Assembly (NCBI RefSeq): GCF_017161405.1 | Contig: NZ_CP071051.1 | Span: forward strand, 744,001 to 808,000 | Origin: Leucobacter sp. CX169 | GTDB lineage: Bacteria; Actinomycetota; Actinomycetes; Actinomycetales; Microbacteriaceae | Length of the DNA stretch: 64,000 nucleotides | Direction: 5' to 3' | Shown: piece after piece, positions 8,298-16,163 of the stretch | Position numbering within the stretch: position 1 is the stretch's first letter | How the letters are laid out: each line of letters starts with the position of its first letter | Notes under the pieces: generated by a model | What the model saw: only the letters and a program-made list of their open reading frames with translations | Told to the model about the DNA's origin: nothing | The model's database searches: none | Position numbers and translations under genes: made by a program

Positions 8298-9585
8298 GGC
8301 GGTCTCAGATAGCTAGCGCAACACTCTTCCGGAAGGACGTGTGTTGTGGGAATAAAGATCCCCTGGGAAATGCGGGCAGCTGCGTATGGGCTGCTCATTC
8401 GTGGAGTTTCCGCGCAGGATATCCATACTGAGCTGGGGTTGAGCGCGACAGCGGTGAAGCGATGGGCAATGCTTGCTGGCATGAATTTCATTTCTCCAAA
8501 GCTGGGTGGCGGGGTCGTCTCTATGCCGATGAGTGCGACGATTCCGGCCGCGCAAGGCCAGTCATATCGTCGACTGACGTTGGCTGGCCGGTCGTTTATT
8601 CAGGTGGCGCGGTCGCTGACTCTGCCGCTCGGGGTTCGGGAAATTGCTCGGGAACTCAAGGTGAGTCCATCGACCGTGTCACGCGAGATCAGCAAGCACG
8701 TTGTTGAGGACTGGGGAGACGAGCATTACAACGCTGAGCTCGCCCACTACCAGGCGCTGGTGTTGCGGCCCCGTCCTCGGGCGGGGAAACTCACTGCCCC
8801 TGAGCTGCGGGCCGAGGTCGTGGCACGATTGAACGACAAGTACTCGCCTGAGCAAGTCGCGGGCGAGCTACGCCTCGAGTTCCCCGACCGGCCGGAGATG
8901 CACGTGTCCCACGAGACGATCTACCAGGCACTCTACGTTCAGGGCAAGGGAGCGCTACGGCACGAGCTCACGGTTGAGAAAGCGTTGCGGTCGGGGCGCA
9001 CGACACGCAAACCACAGTCAAAGCTTCCCGCCCGCAACAGTCGTCCCTGGCTTGAGGGCGCCCGTTTGAGTGAGCGTCCTGCGGAGGTGAACGATCGCGC
9101 GGTTCCCGGGCATTGGGAGGGGGATCTGGTGGTTGGTCCGGGGAACTCGGGCATCGTGACCCTGGCAGAGCGGACCACACGCGCCACGTTGATCGGTCGT
9201 CTCCCGGGCAGGCGTGACAGCGCGACCGTCATGGACGTGTTGTCGAGCATGATCCAGGGCCTCCCGAAAGAGCTGATGCGCACGATCACTTGGGATCAAG
9301 GGTCTGAAATGGCGTCTCACGCGAAGTTCACGGTCGCGACGGGCTGCCCGATCTATTTTTGTGATCCACACTCGCCTTGGCAGCGCGGAACGAACGAGAA
9401 CACGAACGGGCTGATTCGGGATTTCTATCCCAAGAGCACGAACTTCAATGAGGTCAGTGACGAGGAACTCGCGGAAACGCAGCGGCTGCTCAATATTCGG
9501 CCCCGCCGCATTCACGGATATCGCAAACCAGCTGTCATGCTGGACGAACTCATTCGCAGTGTTGCGCTAACAACCTGAGACCACC
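8298..9585 (+). mobile_element. IS30-family insertion sequence, 1288 bp
   Basis: Terminal inverted repeats of 28 bp lie at 8298-8325 and 9558-9585; the core TAGCGCAACACT and GGTCTCAG blocks are identical in both. The 3-bp sequence TCT flanks both ends (8295-8297 and 9586-9588) as a target duplication. One transposase gene fills the element. The insertion point is the loop of a palindromic repeat, in keeping with the known preference of several IS30-family members for palindromic targets. The transposase reads intact. Confidence 0.88.
8346..9578 (+). CDS. IS30-family transposase
   Basis: A 410-residue DDE transposase. The N-terminal third holds two helix-turn-helix regions (ISAQ-type LSATAVKRWAML and the IS30 box REIARELKVSPSTVSREI). 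The catalytic core shows the acidic triad: D260 in GHWEGDLVVG, D317 in TWDQGSEMA and E351 in RGTNENTNGLIR. Length and motifs fit a complete enzyme. The stop codon lies inside the right inverted repeat. The GTG at 8346 is used as start; it lies 20 bp inside the left inverted repeat and follows GGAAGGA. Confidence 0.93.
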   Translation: MGIKIPWEMRAAAYGLLIRGVSAQDIHTELGLSATAVKRWAMLAGMNFISPKLGGGVVSMPMSATIPAAQGQSYRRLTLAGRSFIQVARSLTLPLGVREIARELKVSPSTVSREISKHVVEDWGDEHYNAELAHYQALVLRPRPRAGKLTAPELRAEVVARLNDKYSPEQVAGELRLEFPDRPEMHVSHETIYQALYVQGKGALRHELTVEKALRSGRTTRKPQSKLPARNSRPWLEGARLSERPAEVNDRAVPGHWEGDLVVGPGNSGIVTLAERTTRATLIGRLPGRRDSATVMDVLSSMIQGLPKELMRTITWDQGSEMASHAKFTVATGCPIYFCDPHSPWQRGTNENTNGLIRDFYPKSTNFNEVSDEELAETQRLLNIRPRRIHGYRKPAVMLDELIRSVALTT

Positions 9586-9640
9586 TCTCGGGAAGCCGCA
9601 GATTGCGACGGGTCGGCGAGGGATGGGGTCGGCGGAGTGA

Positions 9641-9705
9641 GGGGAGGGAGGGCTTGGAAGAGGGGGAGGGGGAGGGCTTGGAAGAGGGAGGGGGGGGAGA
9701 GGAAA
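9641..9705 (+). repeat. G-rich purine tract with a 24-bp tandem repeat
   Basis: Almost pure purine on the + strand. The 19-bp unit GGGAGGGCTTGGAAGAGGG occurs at 9646-9664 and again at 9670-9688 (period 24). Many runs of three or more G make it prone to G-quadruplex formation. It lies between the accessory insert and the terminator of the next gene. Confidence 0.75.
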
Positions 9706-9734
9706 GGTGGTGCAAGGGGCAGGCCCGGAAACAA

Positions 9735-9767
9735 CGAAGGCCCCGAGGGAATCCCCCGGGGCCTTCG
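9735..9767 (-). terminator. Terminator hairpin after the aldehyde dehydrogenase gene
   Basis: Arms 9735-9749 and 9753-9767 pair over 15 positions with one mismatch (CGAAGGCCCCG core). It lies 33 bp beyond the stop of the minus-strand dehydrogenase gene. Confidence 0.7.
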
Positions 9768-9800
9768 TGAATCAGCGCGAGCTAGGCGCGCGCCGGGCGC

Positions 9801-11321
9801 CTAGCGCCAGCGATCGCCCCAGGTCACCGATTCGCCTGCCGCCGAGCGCGTCTGCGGGACGCCGCGCGGGTTGTCATCGCGCAGCTCCACGGGCAGGAAC
9901 GCCGCCGACACGGACTGGTAGCTCACGGGGCGCTGGAAGCGAGAGATGGCCGCCGTGCCAACGGAGGTGCTCGAGTCGTTCGTCGTCGCGGGCCACGGGC
10001 CGCCGTGCGTCGTGGCGGGCGTGACGGCGACGCCGGTGGACCAGCCGTTGAACAGCACGCGGCCGACCTGCAGCGCCATGGCCTGCACGAGCGCGCGCAG
10101 CTCCGCCACGTTCTCGGTCGAACCCGCGAGCTCGGCGTCGGACAGGTGCAGCGTCGCCGAGAGGTTGCCCTCGAACAGCTCGGGGAGGAGCGGGGCGAGC
10201 TCGGTGCCCTCGGGCACCTCGACGATGACCGAGAGCGGGCCGAAGGCCTCTTCCAGGATCGCCTCGCGGCCGGCGCGGAGGTCGTCGAGCGAGACCGCGA
10301 CGACGGTCGGCGTGGCCCAGCCCTGCCCGTCTTCGTCGAAGCGGAGCCCGCCCTCGACGATGACGCGGACTCCGGGCGCCGCCAGGATCGCGTCGCGGCG
10401 GGCCGCGTAGCTCTGGGCGAGGCGCGGGCCGAGCAGGCGGTGCTCGGCGACGGGCGCCGCTGCGGCAGCGATCGCCGCGTCCAGCTCGTGTCCCTCGGGG
10501 GCGAAGACGAAGCCGGGCTTCGTGCACAGCTGGCCGGCGGATCCGGATACCGCGGTCACGTACCCGGCCGCGATCTCGTCGCGACGCTCGTCGAGCGCGC
10601 CCTGCGTCACGAAGACGGGGTTCACGCTGCCGAGCTCGCCGAAGAACGGGATCGGGGTGGGGCGGCTGGCGGCGATATCGGCGAGCAGGCGCCCGACGAA
10701 GATCGAGCCGGTGAATGCGCCGCCCTTGATCCGCGGATCCTTGAGCACGTCGACACCGGCCTGCTGGCCGTGGATGAGCTGGAAGGTGCCCTCGGGCATA
10801 CCGGCGGCGGTCAGAGCGTCGCCGAGCACCTTCGCGGTCGCGTCCGACAGCTCGGGGTGGCCCGAGTGCGCCTTCACAATAAGCGGGCAGCCCGCGGCGA
10901 GGATGGCGGCGGAGTCGCCGCCGGCCACCGAGAACGCGAAGGGAAAGTTCGACGCCGAGAAGTTGATGATCGGGCCGAGCGGGAGGTGCGTGCGACGGAT
11001 GTCCGGGCGGACGCCGAGCGCGAAGGCCGAGTCGGCCTCGTCAATGCGGGCATCAAGGTAGCGCCCGTCGACCAGCGCCTCGGCGAACAGCCGCAGCTGC
11101 ACGGCGGTACGAGTCACCTCGCCATTCAGGCGAGCCTCGGTGAGCCCGGTCTCGCGCTGAGCGATCTCGACCAGGTGAGGCTTCGCGGCCTCGAGCGCAT
11201 CGGCCGCGGCCACGAGCGCGTGGGCGCGATCTTCCGGTTTCGTGGCGGCAAACAGCGGTGCGGCCTGGGCTGCGCGCGAGACGACAGACTCGAGTTCGGG
11301 GGAAAGGGCGGCGTTCGCCAT
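9801..11321 (-). CDS. Aldehyde dehydrogenase, 2,5-dioxovalerate (ketoglutarate semialdehyde) type
   Basis: A 506-residue NAD(P)-dependent aldehyde dehydrogenase that would oxidise 2-oxoglutarate semialdehyde or a similar aldehyde. The subfamily pattern is clear: FGRAA-like GPIINFSASNFPFAFSVAGG, the glutamate in FFGELGSVNP and the catalytic cysteine in SGSAGQLCTKPGF, which differ from generic family members. The end (GRVLFNGWSTGVAVTPATTHGGP) is also typical. The ATG at 11321 is chosen because GGAGG lies 9 bp upstream; an in-frame extension of 35 residues has no support. It stands alone, so the pathway (pentose, hydroxyproline or glucarate catabolism) is not shown. Confidence 0.85.
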   Translation of the reverse strand: MANAALSPELESVVSRAAQAAPLFAATKPEDRAHALVAAADALEAAKPHLVEIAQRETGLTEARLNGEVTRTAVQLRLFAEALVDGRYLDARIDEADSAFALGVRPDIRRTHLPLGPIINFSASNFPFAFSVAGGDSAAILAAGCPLIVKAHSGHPELSDATAKVLGDALTAAGMPEGTFQLIHGQQAGVDVLKDPRIKGGAFTGSIFVGRLLADIAASRPTPIPFFGELGSVNPVFVTQGALDERRDEIAAGYVTAVSGSAGQLCTKPGFVFAPEGHELDAAIAAAAAPVAEHRLLGPRLAQSYAARRDAILAAPGVRVIVEGGLRFDEDGQGWATPTVVAVSLDDLRAGREAILEEAFGPLSVIVEVPEGTELAPLLPELFEGNLSATLHLSDAELAGSTENVAELRALVQAMALQVGRVLFNGWSTGVAVTPATTHGGPWPATTNDSSTSVGTAAISRFQRPVSYQSVSAAFLPVELRDDNPRGVPQTRSAAGESVTWGDRWR

Positions 11322-11467
11322 ACTCTGCAACCTCCATGGGTGCGGGGAAAGAATCCGGTCCCACCCATTGTGCCATTGCACTGCGGTGCGCCCAAACCCG
11401 GCCACGGTGCGGCCCCTGAGAATCACCTTGCTACGCGCGTGCTGTGGGCGGTCAGCTGCGCCGCCGA

Positions 11468-11473
11468 TACTAT
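11468..11473 (+). promoter_or_regulatory. -10 element of a leaderless promoter
   Basis: TACTAT sits 6 nt before the ATG at 11480, the spacing of a leaderless actinobacterial transcript. No -35 is obvious. Confidence 0.4.
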
Positions 11474-11479
11474 GGGGGT

Positions 11480-11836
11480 ATGGAAATTCTCAGGAACATT
11501 GCGCTGGTGCTGCACTTCATCGGCTTCGCCGTCATCATCGGCGGAGTGATCGCCCAGATCCCCGCGCTCAAGGCGGGCGCGGCAAAGCTGAGCCCCGGGA
11601 TCCTGCACGGTGGTTGGCTGATGCTGCTTTCGGGCCTCGCGCTCGTCGGCCTCGCCTACGGCCGCGGCATGGGCGACTACATCGACAACGCGAAGATTGG
11701 CGTCAAGCTGGTCGTGCTCATCGCGATCGTCGTGATCGCGCTGATCAACAAGAAGAAGGATCGCGTCGCCGGCTGGGTGTTGCCGACGATTGGCGGCCTG
11801 ACTGTGCTGAACATCATCCTTGCGGTGTTCTGGTAA
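11480..11836 (+). CDS. Small integral membrane protein
   Basis: A 118-residue protein with four predicted membrane segments, at about residues 5-24, 38-58, 70-88 and 96-116. The second is preceded by LSPGILHGGWLML and the third by DNAKIGVKL; a basic KKKDR loop follows the third. It matches small uncharacterised actinobacterial membrane proteins; no function is known. The ATG at 11480 is selected because the upstream in-frame extension is poor in codon use and a -10-like TACTAT lies 6 nt upstream. It converges on the META lipoprotein gene across a shared terminator. Confidence 0.75.
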   Translation: MEILRNIALVLHFIGFAVIIGGVIAQIPALKAGAAKLSPGILHGGWLMLLSGLALVGLAYGRGMGDYIDNAKIGVKLVVLIAIVVIALINKKKDRVAGWVLPTIGGLTVLNIILAVFW

Positions 11837-11868
11837 ACAGCCCGCAGGATCCCGGCGCTTCGCGCCGT

Positions 11869-11917
11869 AACGCACGGCGGCCCGCCCCTCATTCGAGGTG
11901 GCGGGCCGCCGTGCGTT
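11869..11917. terminator. Bidirectional terminator
   Basis: Perfect 18-bp inverted repeat, 11869-11886 with 11900-11917, followed by TT on the + strand. It separates two convergent genes and could end both transcripts. Confidence 0.85.
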
Positions 11918-11925
11918 TTGGGTTG

Positions 11926-12306
11926 TTACTCGGCGTCTGAGGCGGCTCGCTTGAGCGTGCCGATCTTCGCGCCGTCCTGGTCGAGGACCGTGAGATTGTC
12001 TCCCTTGACCGTTGCGGTGACCGCCTTGCCGAGCCAGGTGTCGACGCCCTCGCAGAACATCATCGTGGAGGCGAGCGGCCCGAAGGTGACCGTGTCGCCG
12101 TCGACCTCGAAGGTTCCCACGAGGCGGTTGCAGCCGTCTGTTCCCGAGACCTTGCCGTCCTCGCCGAGCTGCAATCCGGGCTCGTTCTGCTGCTTCGAGT
12201 CGGGTGTGCCCCACGTGCCGTAGGCGGAGGCCTGCTGCGCGCAGGCACTGAGAGACAGGGCCAATACGGCCGCGGCCGCGGCGGCGGCGAAGATGCGTGA
12301 CTTCAT
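11926..12306 (-). CDS. META-domain lipoprotein
   Basis: A 126-residue secreted lipoprotein. The signal sequence is KSRIFAAAAAAAVLALSLSAC with the lipobox LSAC, so cysteine at about residue 22 would be lipidated. The remainder shows the META/HslJ pattern: a beta-rich domain with DGCNRLVGTFEVDGD and FGPLASTMMFC, ending in DGAKIGTLKR. HslJ-like proteins are linked to stress and novobiocin resistance in enteric bacteria; here the role is unknown. The ATG lies in a small palindrome (CTTCATAGCTGAAG). It is 49 bp downstream of the agmatine deiminase gene on the same strand. Confidence 0.85.
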   Translation of the reverse strand: MKSRIFAAAAAAAVLALSLSACAQQASAYGTWGTPDSKQQNEPGLQLGEDGKVSGTDGCNRLVGTFEVDGDTVTFGPLASTMMFCEGVDTWLGKAVTATVKGDNLTVLDQDGAKIGTLKRAASDAE

Positions 12307-12355
12307 AGCTGAAGCGTATATCTTCGACGCCGCACGGCGGAGGATTTTCTGCGAA

Positions 12356-13393
12356 CTACCGCGAAACCTTCGGCTGCTGCTGAGTGATGCAGTGGATCCC
12401 GCCGCCGCGCGCGAAGAGCGGGCGGGCGTCGATGCCGATGACCTCGCGGCCCGGGTAGACCTCGCGGAGCACGCCGAGCGCGCGATCGTCGGAGGGGTCG
12501 TCGAAGGCGCAGGCCAGCACGGCGCCGTTGATGACGAGGTGGTTGATGTAGCTGTAGTCGACGAAGCCCTCGTCGTCGCGCAGCGCCTCGGGTGCGGGGA
12601 GGTCGATGATCTCGGGGGCGCGGCCGTGCTCAGCGAAGTAGCGCTCGGCGACGGCCCGATTTTCGCGCGCGATCGCGTGGTCGGGGTGCGACTGCGAGTC
12701 CTGGCGGTGCATGAGCAGCACCTCGGGGGTCGCAAATGCGGCGAGGATGTCGGAGTGGCCGCGCGTGCCAAAGGTTTCGTGGTCGCGGGCCAGGCCGCGG
12801 GGCAGCCAGAGTACGCTGTCCACGCCGATCGTGCGTGCAAGCTCTGCTTCGACGTCCTGCTGGCTGAGGCGGGGGTTTCGGCCCGGATCCAGCTGCACTG
12901 TGCGCGTGACGATGACGCGGCCGGTGCCGTCCACCTGGATCCCGCCACCCTCGTTCACCATCTTCGAGGAGATGAGCTCGGCGCCGGCGGCCTCGGCGAC
13001 AATGCGACCGATGTGCTGATCCTTGTCCCAGCTGGCCCATTCTTGCCCGCCCCAGCCGTTGAAGACGAAGTCGACCGCGCCAAGCTGGCCGTCGTCGCCG
13101 ATGACGAAGCTCGGGCCGATGTCGCGCATCCAGGCGTCGTTGAGGGGAGCGGTGAGGAGCTCGATCGCTCCCGAGAGGTGCGTCCGCGCTACGTCCTCGT
13201 CGCCCGGGTTCACGACGACGGTGACGGGCTCGAAGTCCGCGGCGGCATTGGCGACAGCGGCCCAGGTCTGGCGGGCCTCGGCGACCTCGGCCTCGGTCTC
13301 GCCGAGTGTGTAGCCGCTCGTGGGCCACGCCATCCAGAGGCGCTCCTGCTCGTGGCCCTCGATGGGCATGTTCCAAGTAGTGGGGGTGGTCAT
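12356..13393 (-). CDS. aguA: Agmatine deiminase
   Basis: Converts agmatine to N-carbamoylputrescine and ammonia, feeding arginine-derived agmatine toward putrescine. The 345-residue length fits the family. The guanidine-modifying fold motifs are present: LNDAWMRDIGPSF, the histidine in FGTRGHSDILAAF and the catalytic cysteine in GGGIHCITQQQ near the C-terminus. GAGGAGT precedes the ATG. No N-carbamoylputrescine amidohydrolase is visible nearby, so the next step must be encoded elsewhere. Other amine genes follow on the right of the window, consistent with a polyamine theme. Confidence 0.9.
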   Translation of the reverse strand: MTTPTTWNMPIEGHEQERLWMAWPTSGYTLGETEAEVAEARQTWAAVANAAADFEPVTVVVNPGDEDVARTHLSGAIELLTAPLNDAWMRDIGPSFVIGDDGQLGAVDFVFNGWGGQEWASWDKDQHIGRIVAEAAGAELISSKMVNEGGGIQVDGTGRVIVTRTVQLDPGRNPRLSQQDVEAELARTIGVDSVLWLPRGLARDHETFGTRGHSDILAAFATPEVLLMHRQDSQSHPDHAIARENRAVAERYFAEHGRAPEIIDLPAPEALRDDEGFVDYSYINHLVINGAVLACAFDDPSDDRALGVLREVYPGREVIGIDARPLFARGGGIHCITQQQPKVSR

Positions 13394-13492
13394 CGCGGAT
13401 ACTCCTCGGGTTCTTCGGTGAACGTCGGTGCGTCTGGGTAAACGTATGTGTACAGTCTAGCCGGTACAGTACAAATGCATTTAGTTGAAGTC

Positions 13493-13528
13493 TTGCGTAA
13501 TTAGATTCAAGTGAATATACTTTGAGTG
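13493..13528 (+). promoter_or_regulatory. Promoter and putative MarR operator of the flavin monooxygenase operon
   Basis: TTGCGT at 13493-13498 and TATACT at 13517-13522 are separated by 18 bp. The -10 region is inside an imperfect inverted repeat (TTCAAGTGAATATACTTTGA), a plausible binding site for the MarR protein encoded in the operon. The promoter lies about 40 bp upstream of the first ATG. Confidence 0.5.
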
Positions 13529-13561
13529 TGCCCCCACTGGGGCGGAAAGTCAGAGGACATC

Positions 13562-14698
13562 ATGGAGTTCGGAATCTTCTCGGTCGGGGACCTCACCCAG
13601 GATCCCACCACCGGCATCACCCAGACCGAGCAGGAGCGCATCCGCGGCCACGTCGCTATCGCGAAGAAGGTCGAGGAGATCGGCATGGACGTCTTCGCGA
13701 CCGGCGAGCACCACAATCCGCCGTTCTTCCCGTCCTCGCCCACGACCTCGCTCGCGTACATCGCGGCGCAGACCGAGCGCATCACGCTCTCGACGGCGAC
13801 CACGCTAATCACCACGAACGATCCCGTGAAGATCGCGGAGGACTACGCGACACTGCAGCACCTCTCGGGCGGCCGCGTCGACCTCGTCATGGGCCGGGGC
13901 AACACCGGCCCCGTGTACCCCTGGTTCGGCAAGGACATCCGCCAGGGAATCCCGCTGGCAATCGAGAACTACGCCCTGCTTCGTCGCCTGTGGACCGAAG
14001 AGGTCGTCGATTGGGAGGGCCAGTTCCGCACGCCCCTGCACGGCTTCACCTCGACGCCGCGCCCGCTCGATGGCGTTGCCCCGTTTGTGTGGCACGGCTC
14101 GATCCGCAGCCCTGAGATCGCGCACCAGGCCGCGTTCTATGGCGACGGCTTCTTCGCCAACAACATCTTCTGGCCGAAGGAGCACACCGCTCGCCTGATT
14201 GACATATACCGCGAGCGCTACGAGCACTACGGCCACGGCAAGGCACACCAGGCGATCGTCGGGCTCGGAGGACAGTTCTTCATGCGCAAGAACTCGCAGG
14301 ACGCGATCAATGAGTTCCGCCCGTACTTCGACAACGCCCCCGTCTACGGCCACGGCCCCAAGATGGAGGACTTCATGGAGCAGACCCCGCTGATCGTGGG
14401 CAGCCCGCAGCAGGTTATCGACCGCACCCTCTCGTTCCGCGACTGGGCCGGCGACTACCAGCGCCAGCTGTTCCTGATCGATCACGCCGGCCTGCCCCTG
14501 AAGATCGTCCTCGAGCAGCTCGACCTGTTCGGCGAAGAGGTGCTGCCGGTGCTGCGCGCCGAGTTCGCGAAGAACCGCCCGGCCGACGTCCCCGAGACGC
14601 CGACGCACGCCAGCCGCGTCCAGGCGGCCCGCGCCGCAGCCGCAGAGGCCGTGACGGCGCAGGCTGCCGACACCGCCGAGTCGGACGCACGATGGTAG
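13562..14698 (+). CDS. FMN-dependent luciferase-like monooxygenase, CE1758 family
   Basis: A 378-residue TIM-barrel flavin monooxygenase of the bacterial luciferase superfamily. Family marks include the N-terminal EFGIFSVGD, GMDVFATGEHHNPPFFPSSP, GRVDLVMGRGN and the C-terminal LFGEEVLPVLR. Such enzymes need reduced FMN from a partner reductase. The CE1758-type protein is characteristically paired with a CE1759-type FMN reductase, which is encoded two genes downstream. The ATG at 13562 is preferred to an upstream start at 13526 because the conserved N-terminus begins there. The stop overlaps the MarR start. The substrate is unknown. Confidence 0.85.
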   Translation: MEFGIFSVGDLTQDPTTGITQTEQERIRGHVAIAKKVEEIGMDVFATGEHHNPPFFPSSPTTSLAYIAAQTERITLSTATTLITTNDPVKIAEDYATLQHLSGGRVDLVMGRGNTGPVYPWFGKDIRQGIPLAIENYALLRRLWTEEVVDWEGQFRTPLHGFTSTPRPLDGVAPFVWHGSIRSPEIAHQAAFYGDGFFANNIFWPKEHTARLIDIYRERYEHYGHGKAHQAIVGLGGQFFMRKNSQDAINEFRPYFDNAPVYGHGPKMEDFMEQTPLIVGSPQQVIDRTLSFRDWAGDYQRQLFLIDHAGLPLKIVLEQLDLFGEEVLPVLRAEFAKNRPADVPETPTHASRVQAARAAAAEAVTAQAADTAESDARW

Positions 14699-15183
14699 GC
14701 CAGGATCCTGCCCGCGGCGAGATCTCTCGCCTCGCGCTCGATGCGTGGGAGGCCCTGTTCCGGGCGCAGTCCGTCCGGTACCGGGAGTTCCAGGCATCGG
14801 ACGCGTGGGCCGGCCGCAGCGACCGCGACTACGACGTGCTCTACACGCTGAGTCGAGACGACGCGGGGATGCGGCAGAAGGATCTCACCGACTGCCTCTT
14901 GATCTCGCAGCCGTCGCTCAGCCGCCTGATCGAGCGGCTGGTGGCCGAGGGCCTCGTCGACCGTCGGCCCGACCCGGCCGATCGTCGCGGTGCGATCCTG
15001 AGCCTCACCGAAACAGGTCGCCAGCTACAGCGCAAGATCGGTGCGGGCCATGCCCGCGACGTGACCCGCGCGCTCGCCCAGCGCCTCACCTCCGAGGAGA
15101 TGGCCACGCTGCGAGACCTCTCGCGGAAACTCTCCGCCGCACTTCCCGAACCAACCGCAGTTTCCGAAGGAACCCCCTCATGA
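14692..15183 (+). CDS. MarR-family transcriptional regulator
   Basis: A 163-residue winged-helix regulator. The DNA-binding core runs from about residue 45: DYDVLYTLSRDDAGMRQKDLTDCLLISQPSLSRLI (recognition helix) and the wing GLVDRRPDPADRRGAILSLTETG. Its ATG overlaps the stop of the monooxygenase gene by 7 bp and its own stop overlaps the reductase start by 4 bp, so all three are coupled. The imperfect palindrome over the -10 region upstream of the operon is the likely binding site, giving autorepression relieved by a ligand. Confidence 0.88.
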   Translation: MVGQDPARGEISRLALDAWEALFRAQSVRYREFQASDAWAGRSDRDYDVLYTLSRDDAGMRQKDLTDCLLISQPSLSRLIERLVAEGLVDRRPDPADRRGAILSLTETGRQLQRKIGAGHARDVTRALAQRLTSEEMATLRDLSRKLSAALPEPTAVSEGTPS

Positions 15184-15932
15184 CCATCCAACTCGTCGCC
15201 GTCTCCGGCGGCCTCGGCACCCCGTCCAGCACCCGCATGCTCGCCGACCGCGTGCTCGGCCCCGCATCGCGTGCGCTGGAGGCGCAGGGCGGCACGGTCG
15301 AGGTGACCGTGATCGAGCTGCGCGAGCTCGCGGTGCAGATCGCGAACAACCTCTTGACCGGATATGCCGAGCCTGCCCTTGCGGAGGCGCTCGCCGCAGT
15401 CCGTCGGGCCGACGGGATCGTCGCTGTGACGCCCGTGTTCAACGGCTCGATGGCCGGGCTGTTCAAGTCCTTCTGGGATCTCGTGGAGCCCGACGCCATC
15501 CGTGGCGTCCCGGTCGCGCTCGGAGCCACCGGGGGCACCGCGCGGCACTCGCTCGTCACCGAGATGGCGATGCGCCCGCTGTTCGCCTACCTACGCGCGT
15601 TCCCGCTGCCCACCGGCATGTTCGTCGAGACCGACGCGTGGGGTTCGCGGGCGGGCGCCGAGGTCATCGACGAGCGCGCCGGCACGCTCGGGCGTGAGCT
15701 TGCCGACGCGGTGCGGCTGCTGCGTGGCGGCACGTCCGCGCAGGATCCTGCCGTGGCGGAGGCATCGGTGCTCGATGGAGCGGCTGGCCCGACGGGGATC
15801 ATCCAGGGCGCCGTAGCAAGCGACCTGGAGCCGGTTGGCGTGGGTCGGTCGGAGGCTTCGGCGCAGCAGTTGGTCGATGAGGCGGGGTTCGCCGATCTGA
15901 TGTCGCGTTTCGCTTCGACAGAGGTGGGGTAG
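15180..15932 (+). CDS. NAD(P)H-dependent FMN reductase, CE1759 family
   Basis: A 250-residue flavodoxin-fold reductase that would supply reduced FMN to the monooxygenase two genes upstream. The N-terminus LVAVSGGLGTPSSTRMLADRV is the phosphate-binding loop of NADPH-dependent FMN reductases. VTPVFNGSMAGLFKSFWDLVEP is the typical second flavin-contact segment, and GATGGTARHSL the third. The ATG at 15180 overlaps the MarR stop (ATGA); reading farther upstream would run antiparallel to codon use in the MarR gene. The C-terminal 60 residues are Ala/Gly rich and less conserved. Confidence 0.85.
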   Translation: MTIQLVAVSGGLGTPSSTRMLADRVLGPASRALEAQGGTVEVTVIELRELAVQIANNLLTGYAEPALAEALAAVRRADGIVAVTPVFNGSMAGLFKSFWDLVEPDAIRGVPVALGATGGTARHSLVTEMAMRPLFAYLRAFPLPTGMFVETDAWGSRAGAEVIDERAGTLGRELADAVRLLRGGTSAQDPAVAEASVLDGAAGPTGIIQGAVASDLEPVGVGRSEASAQQLVDEAGFADLMSRFASTEVG

Positions 15933-15995
15933 CGCCGTACGGGCCTGGCGGCCCCAGGGGCGAGGAAAGCGATCTTCATGACACTTCACAGGTAA

Positions 15996-16009
15996 ATTCA
16001 TGCATGAAT
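15996..16009. promoter_or_regulatory. Perfect palindrome ATTCATGCATGAAT, putative operator
   Basis: A 14-bp perfect palindrome in the AT-rich gap between the FMN reductase gene and the permease gene, followed at 16011 by a second GATGAAT half. It lies about 155 bp before the permease start. The cognate regulator is unknown; the GntR protein of this locus is a candidate. Confidence 0.4.
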
Positions 16010-16163
16010 GGATGAATTATCGAAAAGATTCCCAAACGCACCCAAGATAATGCCTGAAATGCTTGCGTGGTAAAACCTCTATAGGTACGTTATATCCGAC
16101 CGCTCCAGCGATGGAACGTCACACTTTGGCCGGATGTACAAGGAAGTACGGAGAGTATTTGCC

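Larger units (their letters stand above)
8266..9614. repeat. Palindromic terminal repeat B, split by IS30-family element
   Basis: Left part 8266-8297 and right part 9586-9614 are the two halves of a second copy of the repeat at 7121-7178, in inverted orientation. Removing the IS and one copy of the 3-bp duplication TCT restores a palindrome with arms GTCTCAATCTGCGGC and GCCGCAGATTGCGAC and a loop of exactly 15 nt, the same loop length as copy A although the loop sequence differs. The outer flank is GGGTC and the inner flank ATCGAGA, mirroring copy A. Confidence 0.85.

Noticed and set aside
8150-8491. N-terminal extension of the DUF559 protein to 8491
   Set aside because: The extra 114 codons run through the repeat and the end of the IS30 element; the protein-like sequence starts at 8149.
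9641-9705. CRISPR-like repeat array
   Set aside because: Only two copies with a 24-bp period and no spacer variation; it is a simple purine-rich tandem repeat.
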